Positions 17,560 through 26,190 are shown, numbered from the stretch's first letter. The stretch: DNA of 50,924 nucleotides from Chloroflexota bacterium (GCA_013151415.1 JAADII010000043.1:1-50924); one strand, 5' to 3'. Made by a program: numbers and translations. The notes: generated by a model not told the origin, from the sequence alone.

Positions 17560-17967
17560 ATGGACACAAAGCAACAGGAAAAAGAGCGACAAAAATTGTT
17601 GGAACAACGCGAGCAACTGCTAGAAGATATTGCATTGCTCGAAGAAACCTTACGAGGCGAAGTTGATATCGATGTGGAGGAAGGCGATCCCGATGTCATC
17701 GAACGTGAAAAGAGCGCTGCTTTGCTGGCGACCTTGCAAGCCAGGTTGGCTTCCATCGATGACGCGTTGCGAGCCATGGAGGAGGGCCGGTACGGCATTT
17801 GCGAACGATGCGGCAATCCGATTCCGCCCGAACGATTGGAAGTGAAGCCAGACGCCACGCTCTGCGTGACATGTCAGGCCGAGATCGAACGTTTACAACG
17901 ACGCGGCATGGTCGCGCCGCGGCCGCGCTGGGGTCTTGACCTCGAGGCTCGGATCGGTGAGGAATGA
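17560..17967 (+). CDS. DksA/TraR-type C4 zinc finger protein
   Basis: 135 residues. A long coiled coil ([20 protein letters not shown] and following) leads to the DksA/TraR zinc finger, [20 protein letters not shown] and CVTCQAEIE, giving the four cysteines C-x2-C-x17-C-x2-C. A Gly-Arg-Tyr turn ([12 protein letters not shown]) precedes it as in DksA. Such proteins bind the secondary channel of RNA polymerase and modulate initiation, sometimes with ppGpp. The tip of the coiled coil lacks an obvious DxxDxA, so activity like Escherichia coli DksA is not assured. It is transcribed alone, closed by a terminator. Confidence 0.93.
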   Translation: MDTKQQEKERQKLLEQREQLLEDIALLEETLRGEVDIDVEEGDPDVIEREKSAALLATLQARLASIDDALRAMEEGRYGICERCGNPIPPERLEVKPDATLCVTCQAEIERLQRRGMVAPRPRWGLDLEARIGEE

Positions 17968-18010
17968 TAAGGTCGAACTTCCACCATTCGACTATCAACG
18001 CATTGCAATG

Positions 18011-18045
18011 AGCGGTTGGAGCGCTTTGTCCTCCAGCCGCTTTTC
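18011..18045 (+). terminator. Intrinsic terminator after the DksA/TraR-type gene
   Basis: AGCGGTTGGAG pairs with CTCCAGCCGCT (one G-T wobble) across an eight-base loop and runs into TTTCTC on the plus strand. It separates the zinc finger gene from the next transcription unit. Confidence 0.75.
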
Positions 18046-18064
18046 TCTGTCTCGCGATTTTCGG

Positions 18065-18070
18065 TATAAT
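18065..18070 (+). promoter_or_regulatory. -10 element before the metallophosphoesterase gene
   Basis: A perfect TATAAT, 54 bases before the chosen ATG. The -35 position carries only a T-rich stretch (TTTTCT), so strength is uncertain. Confidence 0.4.
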
Positions 18071-18124
18071 GAACACTCCAGAACACGCTGAGCCGCTCCT
18101 CTTCATTTCCCCAGGAGAATGTTT

Positions 18125-19543
18125 ATGTCACGCAAAGCCATCATCGTGATCAGCGACACTCACATCGGCGCGGGCGGACGAGAAGCAGGCAACAAGTTGG
18201 AAGACTTCATCTCGGACGCGGAATTCGTCGATTGGCTGCATGATCTGGTTCAGGAATCCAATCGCGACCGCGTCGACATGGATCTGGTCATTAATGGCGA
18301 CTGGATCGAGTTTCTCCAGATTCCCTCGGTCGACCGTTTCGAGCCGCATCGACAATACGAGACCGAGGAATATACGAATCCGGCCGAAAGCGAAGCGTTG
18401 CAGCGATTGGAGGTGCTACGCGAATGGCACCCCAGCATCTTTTTGGGCATGGCCGATTTTCTAAACCCCGGCCCTCCGCGACGCGCGATCACGATTCTTT
18501 ATGGCAACCACGACCCCGAAACGGCCTATCCTGCGGTGCAAGAGCGACTACGCGAGATGCTAAATGCGCAAGAGCACCCTGATCTGCTCACGGTGGGCGT
18601 GCGTCGCTACTTTAAAGATGGCGTGTTCATCGAACATGGCAACGCTTATGTGGAGGAAGTCAACCGTTTCACCGATCCGGATCATCCTTTCGAATCGGAT
18701 AATCCGGATACGGTGGAGCGTCCGCCCGGCTCGTTGTTTGTCACTTACTTCTTCAATCCCATGGAATGGGAGCGGCCCTGGATCGATGGCGTGCATCCGC
18801 TCACATCCCTCATTTTTTACGCACTGGCCTTTGAGCCCCGCTTCGCGCTGGATGTGTTGCGCGTTTTTCTCAAGGTCGCGCCCAACGCTTTGGAAGATAT
18901 TGTCCTGGCCAAAGGCGTGGCTTCCAGCTCGACCGACCAGATACTCGAACAAATCGACGAGCCAGAGCAGGCCGAGGCCATTGCGCAACGATTGCAAAGC
19001 GATCCCGAATTTAGGGCCGCGTTCACTCAGCAAGTGACGCAAGCGCTTATCGAGAAGGGCGCTGCGCCGCCAGCGGTCGAGGGCGTGGCCGGGTTGGCCA
19101 TGGAAATCCCTCCCGAGGTGCGCGCCCGAGAGCTCACCGAGCGCTATTGGCGCATATTGGAAAACAAGGCCGACGAAATCGCACGCGAACATGGCGCTCA
19201 GGTCGTGCTTTTTGGCCATATTCACGAATTTATCGACAAAACATTGCCTTCGGGCGCGAAATATATCAACACCGGAACGTGGGTGTGGAAAGGCGACTTC
19301 AGCGAAGCCCCCGAACAAGTGTGGCAAGACCTGGTGAGAAATCCTGAAAAGTACGCCAACCAGCGCGATCTGCGCTATGCTCGTATCGATTATGACGAGG
19401 GGGGGCGCATTGTCGGCGCGGGCTTGCATCGCATAGGCGGCGAACCAACGCCGCCCCCGCCGCCCGGCCCTCAACCCGAAGCGGGCTTTTGGGCGAAGTT
19501 GATCCTGCTCTTGAAAGACATTTTCCAACGCTTTTTTGGCTAA
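18125..19543 (+). CDS. Calcineurin-like metallophosphoesterase
   Basis: 472 residues with the full set of metal motifs: SDTHIG (about residue 10), INGDWIEF (about 58), YGNHDPE (about 127) and FGHIHEF (about 363). This predicts a two-metal phosphoesterase. Between the motifs lies a large helical insert (about residues 170-340) not typical of the core fold. The end is a Pro-rich linker and an amphipathic hydrophobic helix (FWAKLILLLKDIFQRFFG) that could dock on the membrane. The ATG at 18125 is preferred over 18119 because AGGAG (18113-18117) is at the right distance only for the former. Substrate unknown; UDP-diacylglucosamine hydrolase-like roles are possible but not shown. Confidence 0.88.
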   Translation: MSRKAIIVISDTHIGAGGREAGNKLEDFISDAEFVDWLHDLVQESNRDRVDMDLVINGDWIEFLQIPSVDRFEPHRQYETEEYTNPAESEALQRLEVLREWHPSIFLGMADFLNPGPPRRAITILYGNHDPETAYPAVQERLREMLNAQEHPDLLTVGVRRYFKDGVFIEHGNAYVEEVNRFTDPDHPFESDNPDTVERPPGSLFVTYFFNPMEWERPWIDGVHPLTSLIFYALAFEPRFALDVLRVFLKVAPNALEDIVLAKGVASSSTDQILEQIDEPEQAEAIAQRLQSDPEFRAAFTQQVTQALIEKGAAPPAVEGVAGLAMEIPPEVRARELTERYWRILENKADEIAREHGAQVVLFGHIHEFIDKTLPSGAKYINTGTWVWKGDFSEAPEQVWQDLVRNPEKYANQRDLRYARIDYDEGGRIVGAGLHRIGGEPTPPPPPGPQPEAGFWAKLILLLKDIFQRFFG

Positions 19544-19562
19544 AATCGATGCATCGATAGCC
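19537..19562. repeat. Palindrome between the phosphoesterase stop and the transporter gene
   Basis: A perfect 14-base palindrome, ATCGATGCATCGAT (19545-19558), is enclosed by GGCT and AGCC, giving a longer interrupted dyad. It lies 30 bases before the transporter start. It may be an operator; it lacks a T-run, so it is not a convincing terminator. Confidence 0.5.
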
Positions 19563-19587
19563 TTCCTTGCTGAACACAGAAACGCCT

Positions 19588-20403
19588 ATGTCAGCAAAGA
19601 AGGCCATGGATTTTGGGCAGATATCACCTATGCGCGCGTATAAATATTACGACATCGTCATGGCCTTGTTTGTGACCGTGTTATTGGTCAGCAACATTGC
19701 CAGCGCGGCCAAACTTATCGATTTGCGAGCAAGCATCTTCGGCTTGCCGCTGGCCTTCGATGGCGGCACATTGCTTTTTCCACTCTCTTACATCTTCGGC
19801 GACATTCTCACCGAGGTCTATGGTTATGCTCGCGGCCGAAGGGTGATTTGGGTGGGATTTGGATGCGCGTTGCTTATGTCGCTGACCTTTTGGCTGTTGG
19901 GCCTGTTGCCCGGCGACGCGCTATGGGGCCAATTCGTCTATGAAAACATCGCCCAGGCGACGCCCGGGCTGCCCGCACCCGAAGACCCAGTCGCTTTCGG
20001 CCAATCGGCCTATAACGCCATTCTCGGCGGGGTGAGCACCGGCGCCATCATCGCGGCCAGCCTGTTGGCCTATTGGGCCGGCGAGTTTAGCAACTCTTAT
20101 GTATTGGCGCGAATGAAGGTGTTGACCGAGGGGCGTTGGCTATGGACGCGCACCATCGGCTCCACATTGGTGGGCCAAGGGGTGGACACGGTGATGTTTG
20201 TGGGCGTGGCCACGCTTTTGGGCGTATTTCCTCCGGCCATTGCGCTTAGCCTCATCGTGGCCAATTATATTTTCAAGGTTGGCGTCGAAACGCTGTTCAC
20301 ACCCTTCACATATGTCATTGTCAATGCCCTCAAGAAGGCCGAAGGCGAAGATTATTTCGATCGCGACACCGATTTCAACCCATTTCATGTGGGAGTGAGC
20401 TAA
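19588..20403 (+). CDS. Queuosine precursor transporter (VUT/YhhQ family)
   Basis: 271 residues and about six to seven membrane helices. Family marks include the early VSNIASAAKLIDL, the charged loop GDILTEVYGYARGRRVIWVGF, the mid-membrane GQFVYENIAQA region, and late GQGVDTVMFVGVA and ANYIFKVGVETLFTPF. YhhQ proteins import preQ0/preQ1 or queuine for tRNA queuosine synthesis. A TTG at 19567 would add seven residues; neither start has a strong ribosome site, so the start is uncertain. No queuosine synthesis genes or preQ1 riboswitch are nearby, which fits a salvage role. Confidence 0.9.
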   Translation: MSAKKAMDFGQISPMRAYKYYDIVMALFVTVLLVSNIASAAKLIDLRASIFGLPLAFDGGTLLFPLSYIFGDILTEVYGYARGRRVIWVGFGCALLMSLTFWLLGLLPGDALWGQFVYENIAQATPGLPAPEDPVAFGQSAYNAILGGVSTGAIIAASLLAYWAGEFSNSYVLARMKVLTEGRWLWTRTIGSTLVGQGVDTVMFVGVATLLGVFPPAIALSLIVANYIFKVGVETLFTPFTYVIVNALKKAEGEDYFDRDTDFNPFHVGVS

Positions 20404-20407
20404 ATGT

Positions 20408-20436
20408 TTGGCCGAAAAAGCGGTTTGTGTTATGAT
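20408..20436 (+). promoter_or_regulatory. Promoter of the zinc-ribbon gene
   Basis: -35 TTGGCC (20408-20413), 17-base spacer, -10 TATGAT (20431-20436) with the TGTG extension just upstream (20426-20429). It begins four bases after the transporter stop, so this gene has its own start. Confidence 0.6.
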
Positions 20437-20477
20437 TTCGCGCCACTCCCAAATATAAGGATGCTTCAAACACCCAT

Positions 20478-21032
20478 ATGCCTGAACAATTAGCCAATCT
20501 CATCGGCGTCGGCCTCGAATGGCTGGTCGCCATCCTCGGCGGTCTGTTGGTCGCGTTTTGGGTCGGTCTCATCGTCTGGACATGGCGCGACATTCGCACG
20601 CGCTCGTCCGACATTTTCGCGGCCCTCTTGGCGGCCCTGTTGGTCGCGCTATTCAATGTCATTGGCGTGCTGCTCTATCTGTTGCTTCGGCCCAAACATA
20701 CTTTGGCCGAACAATACGACCGAGCTCTAGAAGAAGAAGCCCTATTGCGCGAAATCGAAAAAGCGCCCAGCTGCCATCATTGCGGCCGTCCGGTCGAAAC
20801 GGACTGGCGCTACTGTCCCTATTGCGAGACCGAACTGCGCCAACCCTGCCCCCAATGCGGCGCGTTGCTCGCGCCTGAGTGGAAACGCTGCCCACACTGC
20901 GGCGCTTTTCCCAACCAAACGCCCATTACAGAACCTGAGCCCGAATTTGTCGCGCCGCCGCCACCGCCCACTGAGATCATCCCCGCGGAGGCGGTCGATG
21001 AGAGGCCCGCCCCCGAAACCTCGGGCGTCTAG
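20478..21032 (+). CDS. Membrane protein with double zinc-ribbon tail
   Basis: 184 residues. Two N-terminal hydrophobic helices (about 11-38 and 50-73) are followed by a short acidic helix and four CxxC knuckles: CHHCG, CPYCE, CPQCG, CPHCG, i.e. two zinc ribbons. The C-terminal tail is Pro/Glu-rich. The hairpin of membrane helices with KHTLAEQYDRALEEEALL behind resembles the phospholipase-D-nuclease N-terminal type of helical hairpin. Similar small proteins occur widely in Chloroflexota but have no assigned function. It probably sits at the cytoplasmic side and binds protein or nucleic acid. Confidence 0.75.
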   Translation: MPEQLANLIGVGLEWLVAILGGLLVAFWVGLIVWTWRDIRTRSSDIFAALLAALLVALFNVIGVLLYLLLRPKHTLAEQYDRALEEEALLREIEKAPSCHHCGRPVETDWRYCPYCETELRQPCPQCGALLAPEWKRCPHCGAFPNQTPITEPEPEFVAPPPPPTEIIPAEAVDERPAPETSGV

Positions 21033-21134
21033 GCGCTCTGCGCGCAGCTCAAAACCAAACGCGGTTTCGCCATTGCAGGGGATGGGCCAAACCGCTTTGG
21101 CGCGTCTAAAAACGCGTGGGCCGTAGGCGAGCTA

Positions 21135-21163
21135 TTGACGTTATCTAGGGAAAACCATATACT
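21135..21163 (+). promoter_or_regulatory. Promoter of the cNBD/bPH2 gene
   Basis: -35 TTGACG (21135-21140), 17-base spacer, -10 TATACT (21158-21163). Transcription would start near 21170, placing the hairpin at 21179-21210 in the first part of the leader. Confidence 0.65.
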
Positions 21164-21178
21164 TGATCAAACGGCACC

Positions 21179-21210
21179 CCCTTACGACCAGGCGAAAACG
21201 GTTGTAAGGG
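21179..21210 (+). promoter_or_regulatory. Hairpin in the 5' leader of the cNBD/bPH2 gene
   Basis: CCCTTACGACC pairs fully with GGTTGTAAGGG (11 pairs, one G-T) across a ten-base loop. It starts about nine bases into the predicted message and ends 34 bases before the ATG. No T-run follows, so it is more likely a stability or binding element than a terminator. Confidence 0.5.
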
Positions 21211-21243
21211 CATGGTTATGGCTCTGGCAGAGACCCCCATTTC

Positions 21244-23706
21244 ATGACCGCCACCTCACCCGACTTCAGCGCCGATCTGGCGCGGTTTTCCATCTTTCGA
21301 GAGCTAAAACCGGACGCCCTGCGCGCGATTCCGGTCGAATCTCGCACTTTTCGCCGCGGAATGCGCCTGTTCGAACAGGGCGAGCCGGTGCGACACCTCT
21401 ATTTGCTTCTCGAGGGTGAGATCCTGCTCAAACACGAAGACGAACGCGGGGAGGGGAGATTGGAGCGCATCGTCAGGTCGGGCGAGGTGTTCGGACGCCT
21501 GGAGCTGGACGTGCCCGAGGGTCAGTTGGGTCGGGCGGAGGTGAGAAAGTTTAGCCGCGTTCTGATCATCGATAAAGAAGTGCTGGTGCGCTTGCGCAAT
21601 CAATATCCTGAGTTGCGCAACCAACTCGACCGCAGCGAAGTGGTGGGGCACCTACGCGCCACGCCCTTTCTTGCGCCTCTCACCGAATTCGAAATCAAAT
21701 GGCTGGCCGACATCGTTCGATTGCGTCATGAGGAACCCAACCAGATCATGTATGAGCAAGGCGCGGAAGCGGATCGGGTTTTCGTGCTTCGGCAAGGCCG
21801 CGTGCGGTTGGAGCATCCTGATGGGCGACGACGCTGGTTGAGCGCGGGGTCGGTTTTTGGCGAACGCGCGGTGTTGCAAAAGGATGGAGCCGCTCGTCTT
21901 CAAGAACTGCGCGCAATCACGGAAAGCGAATGCAGGCTATACGAAATCCCGGCCGACGACTTGCTCGCTCTCACGCGGCGTCATCCAACCGAACCCTGGT
22001 TGCGCGATCCCATCCTGGTGGAGGACTTGTTGCGGACCGCGCCCCTTTTCAAAAACCTGGACAACGAGCAAATTGCGCGGCTGGCGGGATACACCATGCA
22101 GCTACGCTTTCGCCAATCCTATCGCACCGTGGTCAAGCAGAATGTTGTGGATGATTATTACTACATTCTGGTGCGCGGCGAAGCCACCGCGCAAGAAACC
22201 ATCATGCTGGACGGCCGCGAAATTCCCAACCCGCCAGTGCCGCTCAGCCGCGGCGAGGCGTTTGGCGAAGCGTCGCTATTGCTGGGAGAACCCGCTCGAA
22301 AAACCGTTACCACCACCACGCCCACCGAATGGTTGCGTCTTCATCGCATCGACTTCGCGCTCTATCTCGAGAAATATCCCTCGGTTTTCGAGCATCTCGA
22401 GCTCGACGACACCTTGCGCACGCGCTATTTGGGCGCGCGGCGGATTCTCAGCTGGCAGCAAAGCGGCGAGATCATCTATAAACAACTCCGTCGCCACTGG
22501 ATCGTGCTGGCGCGCAACCTGGCGCTGGTGCTTACGGTTATCATTCTCCTGACGACGGCGTTCTCCTTTCTACTGACCAAGGCCAATTTAGCGCTGGCCG
22601 GCGGCATTGGCCTTGGCTTTGTCGCCTGCGTTCTGGGACCGGTGGCGCTGTGGATCGTGTTGGATTATCTGAACGATTATCACTTCATCACCTCGCGACG
22701 CATCGCCCACCAAGAAAAAGTGATCCTGATTCGAGAACGGCTCCTTTCCGCCCCCCTGGAGCAGATTCAACAGATATCACTGGCGCGTGGCTTTTGGGGA
22801 AGGCTGCTTGGATATGGTCATCTTTTCATCAGCACCGCAGCCGACGCCGGGGTGATCCTCTTTGATTTTTTGTCAGAGCCTGAAGAAAACGCTCGCTTAC
22901 TGGAAGAACTCATGCGCCGCGCCAAGGCCAGTGTGAGGGTGGAGCAACAGGAAACCATCCGCCAACAATTGCAAGACCGATTGCACTTGGGGCTGGAAGA
23001 GCGCATCGATCGGCGCGCCTTGCTGGAAGAGCCATTTGCGTTGCGCTCCAACGACGAGCAAAGCAGGGGCAGGCTTGAGCAAATGCGGCAACTGCTCGGG
23101 TTGCGGCAGGCCGATCGCGATACGCTGGTGTGGCATCGTCATTGGGTCGGATTGCTGACTCGCACCACGCTGCCCTTTTTGCTGGCATTGACCGGCATCG
23201 TTCTTCTCGGATTTGGATTTCCTGGTTTGTTGTTTCCAGCCGAATCGAACGGCGCCCCTTCGTTGATCCTCATGCTCGGATTCGTCTTGTTCGTCATTGG
23301 CGCGCCCTGGTTGTGGTGGGAATGGGTGGATTGGGTGAACGACACCTACACGCTCACCAACGAATTCCTGCAACGGCGGGTGGTGAAACCATTATGGTTT
23401 CAGGATATTGTGCGCACAACATGGCTAGAGCGCATCCAAAACGTCACCTACACCAAACCCAACCCCCTAGCTTATATATTGGATTATGGACACGTGGTCG
23501 TGCAAACCGCGGCCGAGCAGGGCGAAATTCGATTTCTCTACGTGCCCCGCCCCGATTTTGTTCAGGCGGAGATCTTTCGCCGCATGGAAAATTACCGCAT
23601 GACCCAGGCCGAAAAACTGCGTCGGGAGCAAAAAAGCGACATGGTGGACTGGCTGGAAACCTACCATCTCCTCATCAATGAGGAGCGGGCCCGCCAGACT
23701 CGGTGA
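21244..23706 (+). CDS. Three cyclic-nucleotide-binding-like domains plus two membrane/bPH2 units
   Basis: 820 residues. Three cNBD-like beta-rolls fill about residues 10-115, 135-250 and 265-385. The third has the best phosphate-binding cassette (FGEASLLLGEPARKT), the second a partial one (FGERAVLQKDG), the first is degraded (FGRLELDV). Two membrane helices follow (about 420-475), then a bPH2 (YdbS/YdbT-like) domain starting LNDYHFITSRRI. A charged helical linker, another pair of helices (about 637-695) and a second bPH2 starting VNDTYTLTNEFLQRR complete it. It is probably a cytoplasm-facing membrane sensor, since the cNBDs precede the first span. The ligand is unknown. A promoter and a strong hairpin leader precede it. 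The gene end overlaps the opposite gene by about 30 bases. Confidence 0.85.
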   Translation: MTATSPDFSADLARFSIFRELKPDALRAIPVESRTFRRGMRLFEQGEPVRHLYLLLEGEILLKHEDERGEGRLERIVRSGEVFGRLELDVPEGQLGRAEVRKFSRVLIIDKEVLVRLRNQYPELRNQLDRSEVVGHLRATPFLAPLTEFEIKWLADIVRLRHEEPNQIMYEQGAEADRVFVLRQGRVRLEHPDGRRRWLSAGSVFGERAVLQKDGAARLQELRAITESECRLYEIPADDLLALTRRHPTEPWLRDPILVEDLLRTAPLFKNLDNEQIARLAGYTMQLRFRQSYRTVVKQNVVDDYYYILVRGEATAQETIMLDGREIPNPPVPLSRGEAFGEASLLLGEPARKTVTTTTPTEWLRLHRIDFALYLEKYPSVFEHLELDDTLRTRYLGARRILSWQQSGEIIYKQLRRHWIVLARNLALVLTVIILLTTAFSFLLTKANLALAGGIGLGFVACVLGPVALWIVLDYLNDYHFITSRRIAHQEKVILIRERLLSAPLEQIQQISLARGFWGRLLGYGHLFISTAADAGVILFDFLSEPEENARLLEELMRRAKASVRVEQQETIRQQLQDRLHLGLEERIDRRALLEEPFALRSNDEQSRGRLEQMRQLLGLRQADRDTLVWHRHWVGLLTRTTLPFLLALTGIVLLGFGFPGLLFPAESNGAPSLILMLGFVLFVIGAPWLWWEWVDWVNDTYTLTNEFLQRRVVKPLWFQDIVRTTWLERIQNVTYTKPNPLAYILDYGHVVVQTAAEQGEIRFLYVPRPDFVQAEIFRRMENYRMTQAEKLRREQKSDMVDWLETYHLLINEERARQTR

Positions 23707-24112
23707 GTATCTCTTTGTAAACTTTGGCCAAACTCTCGCCATATACATCCAATCGCCAGGAGCAAAACCAACCAAATGGCGTGATCTCAACTCGATAGCC
23801 GGTATTGCGCAAACGTTGGGCCAGATCGCAAAATAGGGCTTGAGCAAATTCAGGGTCTGCGCTCCGCCCACCGAGATGGGTGAAACTGTGTAAAACAATG
23901 GTCTTGAACCCGCGCTTGTTGGCCAGCCATTTGAGATGCTTGAGCGCGTGACGAAAAACGCGACGGCTATGATCTTGGTCGCTGGCTTCCACATGAATGA
24001 AGGCCACAACCGCATCCTCCACCGCGCCGGGTGATGCAGTCGGCGCGTCGGGCAGAGTTTGACTAAAAGGCTCCCACGCGAATGAACGCGCCAGAAAAGT
24101 CAGAATACGCAT
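23675..24112 (-). CDS. Stand-alone archaeal-type threonyl-tRNA synthetase editing domain
   Basis: 145 residues with the D-aminoacyl-tRNA deacylase-like fold seen as the N-terminal editing domain of archaeal ThrRS, which removes serine from tRNA-Thr. The match runs the whole length: MRILTFLARSF, VVAFIHVEASD, IVLHSFTHLGG (the catalytic-region His), and PFGWFCSWRLDVYGESLA. In archaeal proteins the latter reads PFGYYK, then a GHP; here the Lys position is Cys and the HP is changed. The editing function is thus plausible but may be altered. The gene follows the EEP phosphoesterase with one base between stop and start, and its end overlaps the opposite gene. Confidence 0.82.
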   Translation of the reverse strand: MRILTFLARSFAWEPFSQTLPDAPTASPGAVEDAVVAFIHVEASDQDHSRRVFRHALKHLKWLANKRGFKTIVLHSFTHLGGRSADPEFAQALFCDLAQRLRNTGYRVEITPFGWFCSWRLDVYGESLAKVYKEILTESGGPAPH

Positions 24113-24113
24113 T

Positions 24114-26084
24114 TCACCACTCGATGGTTGCAGTTACTGCGGGGTGATCCGAAGCCGGGTCGTCGATAAAGCGCGCGTCAAATACGGTTGTTCCCGGCGA
24201 AACAAAGATGTGATCGATCTTATCGGTCGGTTTCTGGCCCCGATCATCCGCCCAGTCGGGCCAACGCGCGGTCCACGAATCGTTCACGACCGAGGTCGTC
24301 AGCCGATATTGTTCGCTATCAGGGCGAAAGTTGAAATCGCCCAGGGCGATGAATCGCACATGACCTTCCCATAACTCCAGAAGCTGTTGTTGCTGGATCA
24401 TCGGCCCGCCGTTGCCGAGATGAGTGACAAACACATCGCGCGTCCACTCGCCCACAGCAACATGGGCCTGAATCACGGCCACTTGCTCGCCCTCGCTATA
24501 AAGAAAATAGGTGCGCGGATTCAGGATAGGATAGCGTGAAAGAAGCGCGATGCCGAAGGTGCCCGTCACCGTCTTGGGGCCGTAATACGAATACATGTCC
24601 AGACGATCGGCGAAATATCGCACCACGTCCGCGTTGCCGTTGGCCACGCGAGCATCGTCCGACTCTTGCAAAGCGATAATATCGGGCGCGATCTGACGGA
24701 TTATCGCCAATTGCCCATCAAAATTGCGCTGCCCTTGCTCGCTATAGCCCTGCTGAATATTGTAAGTGAGAATGGTGACGCGGTCCGACGCCGCGGTTGG
24801 GCTGGAAGGCTGCGCGCGAACCAGGAAAAAGCCGAGAAGAGCGAAAACGGCCAAAGCCAGAACGCCGATGGGAAATCGAGAGGGCGCGGAAAATGGATGA
24901 AAGCGTCCTCGCGTCCACGCCAGCCCCCAAAGCAACACCAGCCCCACCGCCAAATGCACCTCGCCGAATTTATCGCGGAAAAGGGGCCCAACGACGGGAA
25001 TATAATCGTAAACCGTGGTGAATACATGACCAAAAATGGCCAACAACAGAAAAAACGAGGCGGCGGTGAAACCCAACGCCAACCTGGCGGGCGAAGGTCG
25101 CGCCTCGATCAGCGCCTGAATCAGGACGACGAACGCGTAGAACAATACAGGGCTGAGCACTAGCATGGCCCATAAGGGCAAACGCCGCCAAACCGTTTGC
25201 GATGGAGCAAGCAGAGGATAGGCGTTGGGCGAACGGGGAAAATCGACCTGATTCACGCGGATGATGAGATATAGCGCAAGCACAAAAGCCAACGCCGGCC
25301 AAAACGCGAGACCGCGACGAAATCGCGAGGGCGCGTTTGCATGCCAGGTCATCACCCAGCCAAAAATCGCCCACGTCGCCAACAACGCCGCGAGGATAGG
25401 AGCGTAGCTCACGCCGGTCCAGCGAGCCACCACATGAGGCGCGGTGAAAACGAAGTAAAAGAGCGTTAGCGCAGCCATTAAACCCAAACAGAGGGCGATG
25501 ATTCGGAAACGGCCGCGGGTGGCGGTTGGTTGGCCCGACGCGCGCGCAAGCATTGGCTCGCGTGCAGGGCCAAACCATAATGCAGCCGCGACGACAACCA
25601 ATCCCGCACCGATGACCCGGCCCCACCCCACGGTCGAGATATCCAGCCCCGAGCCCAAAATGCGCAGCAAGACCGAAATCATCACGCTTAAGAACAAGCC
25701 CAATCCCATCGTCATGCCCGCGCCCGATTCAGCGCGCCGCGCTTCGCGCGCCAACCACATGGCAAAGAGCAACAGCCAGGCCGCCACGCCCGCGCCGCTT
25801 AATAACATGCGTCCGCGCGTATCCAGCATGGGCGCGCCAAGGCGAGCCGCCAAAACCGCGATCCAAAGAACGCCCATGCTGCGATGGCCCGGCGCGTCGC
25901 GCCATAGAAACAGCAACGCCGGCGAAAACAGAAACAATACGGCAGCAATTTCAGACGGAATGCCTGTGCCCAGAAGCCCAAACGCGTAGACAGTCTCGAT
26001 GAAATCGGCCAACAACTGGAAAAAGAAAAGAAAAAAGAGGGCGAAAAGCGCCATTCTAGCCGCGTTTCCCCGGTCAGCGTTCAT
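24114..26084 (-). CDS. Membrane-anchored endonuclease/exonuclease/phosphatase (EEP) family protein
   Basis: 656 residues. The first 420 or so hold about ten to twelve hydrophobic helices. The EEP domain begins near residue 433 with VTILTYNIQQGYSEQ and carries LQESD (metal Glu), TFGIALLSRYPI, VTHLGNGG (His), ALGDFNFRPDSEQ, KIDHIFV and SDHPAV, the complete catalytic set. The fold cleaves phosphodiesters in lipids, nucleotides or nucleic acids. With this many spans and an extracytoplasmic-looking catalytic domain, an envelope lipid or GPI-like substrate is plausible. It lies one base upstream of the ThrRS editing gene on the same strand. Confidence 0.88.
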   Translation of the reverse strand: MNADRGNAARMALFALFFLFFFQLLADFIETVYAFGLLGTGIPSEIAAVLFLFSPALLFLWRDAPGHRSMGVLWIAVLAARLGAPMLDTRGRMLLSGAGVAAWLLLFAMWLAREARRAESGAGMTMGLGLFLSVMISVLLRILGSGLDISTVGWGRVIGAGLVVVAAALWFGPAREPMLARASGQPTATRGRFRIIALCLGLMAALTLFYFVFTAPHVVARWTGVSYAPILAALLATWAIFGWVMTWHANAPSRFRRGLAFWPALAFVLALYLIIRVNQVDFPRSPNAYPLLAPSQTVWRRLPLWAMLVLSPVLFYAFVVLIQALIEARPSPARLALGFTAASFFLLLAIFGHVFTTVYDYIPVVGPLFRDKFGEVHLAVGLVLLWGLAWTRGRFHPFSAPSRFPIGVLALAVFALLGFFLVRAQPSSPTAASDRVTILTYNIQQGYSEQGQRNFDGQLAIIRQIAPDIIALQESDDARVANGNADVVRYFADRLDMYSYYGPKTVTGTFGIALLSRYPILNPRTYFLYSEGEQVAVIQAHVAVGEWTRDVFVTHLGNGGPMIQQQQLLELWEGHVRFIALGDFNFRPDSEQYRLTTSVVNDSWTARWPDWADDRGQKPTDKIDHIFVSPGTTVFDARFIDDPASDHPAVTATIEW

Positions 26085-26190
26085 GAGCGCACCTCATTGT
26101 CTTGCGACTCGCGTCCTTCTACATTATCGCCGCCCTTATCTTACCATATCCAACGCGCCGTCTGCAATCAGAGGCTCCATCTCCTCCATC

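Noticed and set aside
20461-20493. A ten-codon frame overlapping the start of the zinc-ribbon gene
   Set aside because: AAGG touches its ATG directly, too close for a ribosome site; most likely chance.
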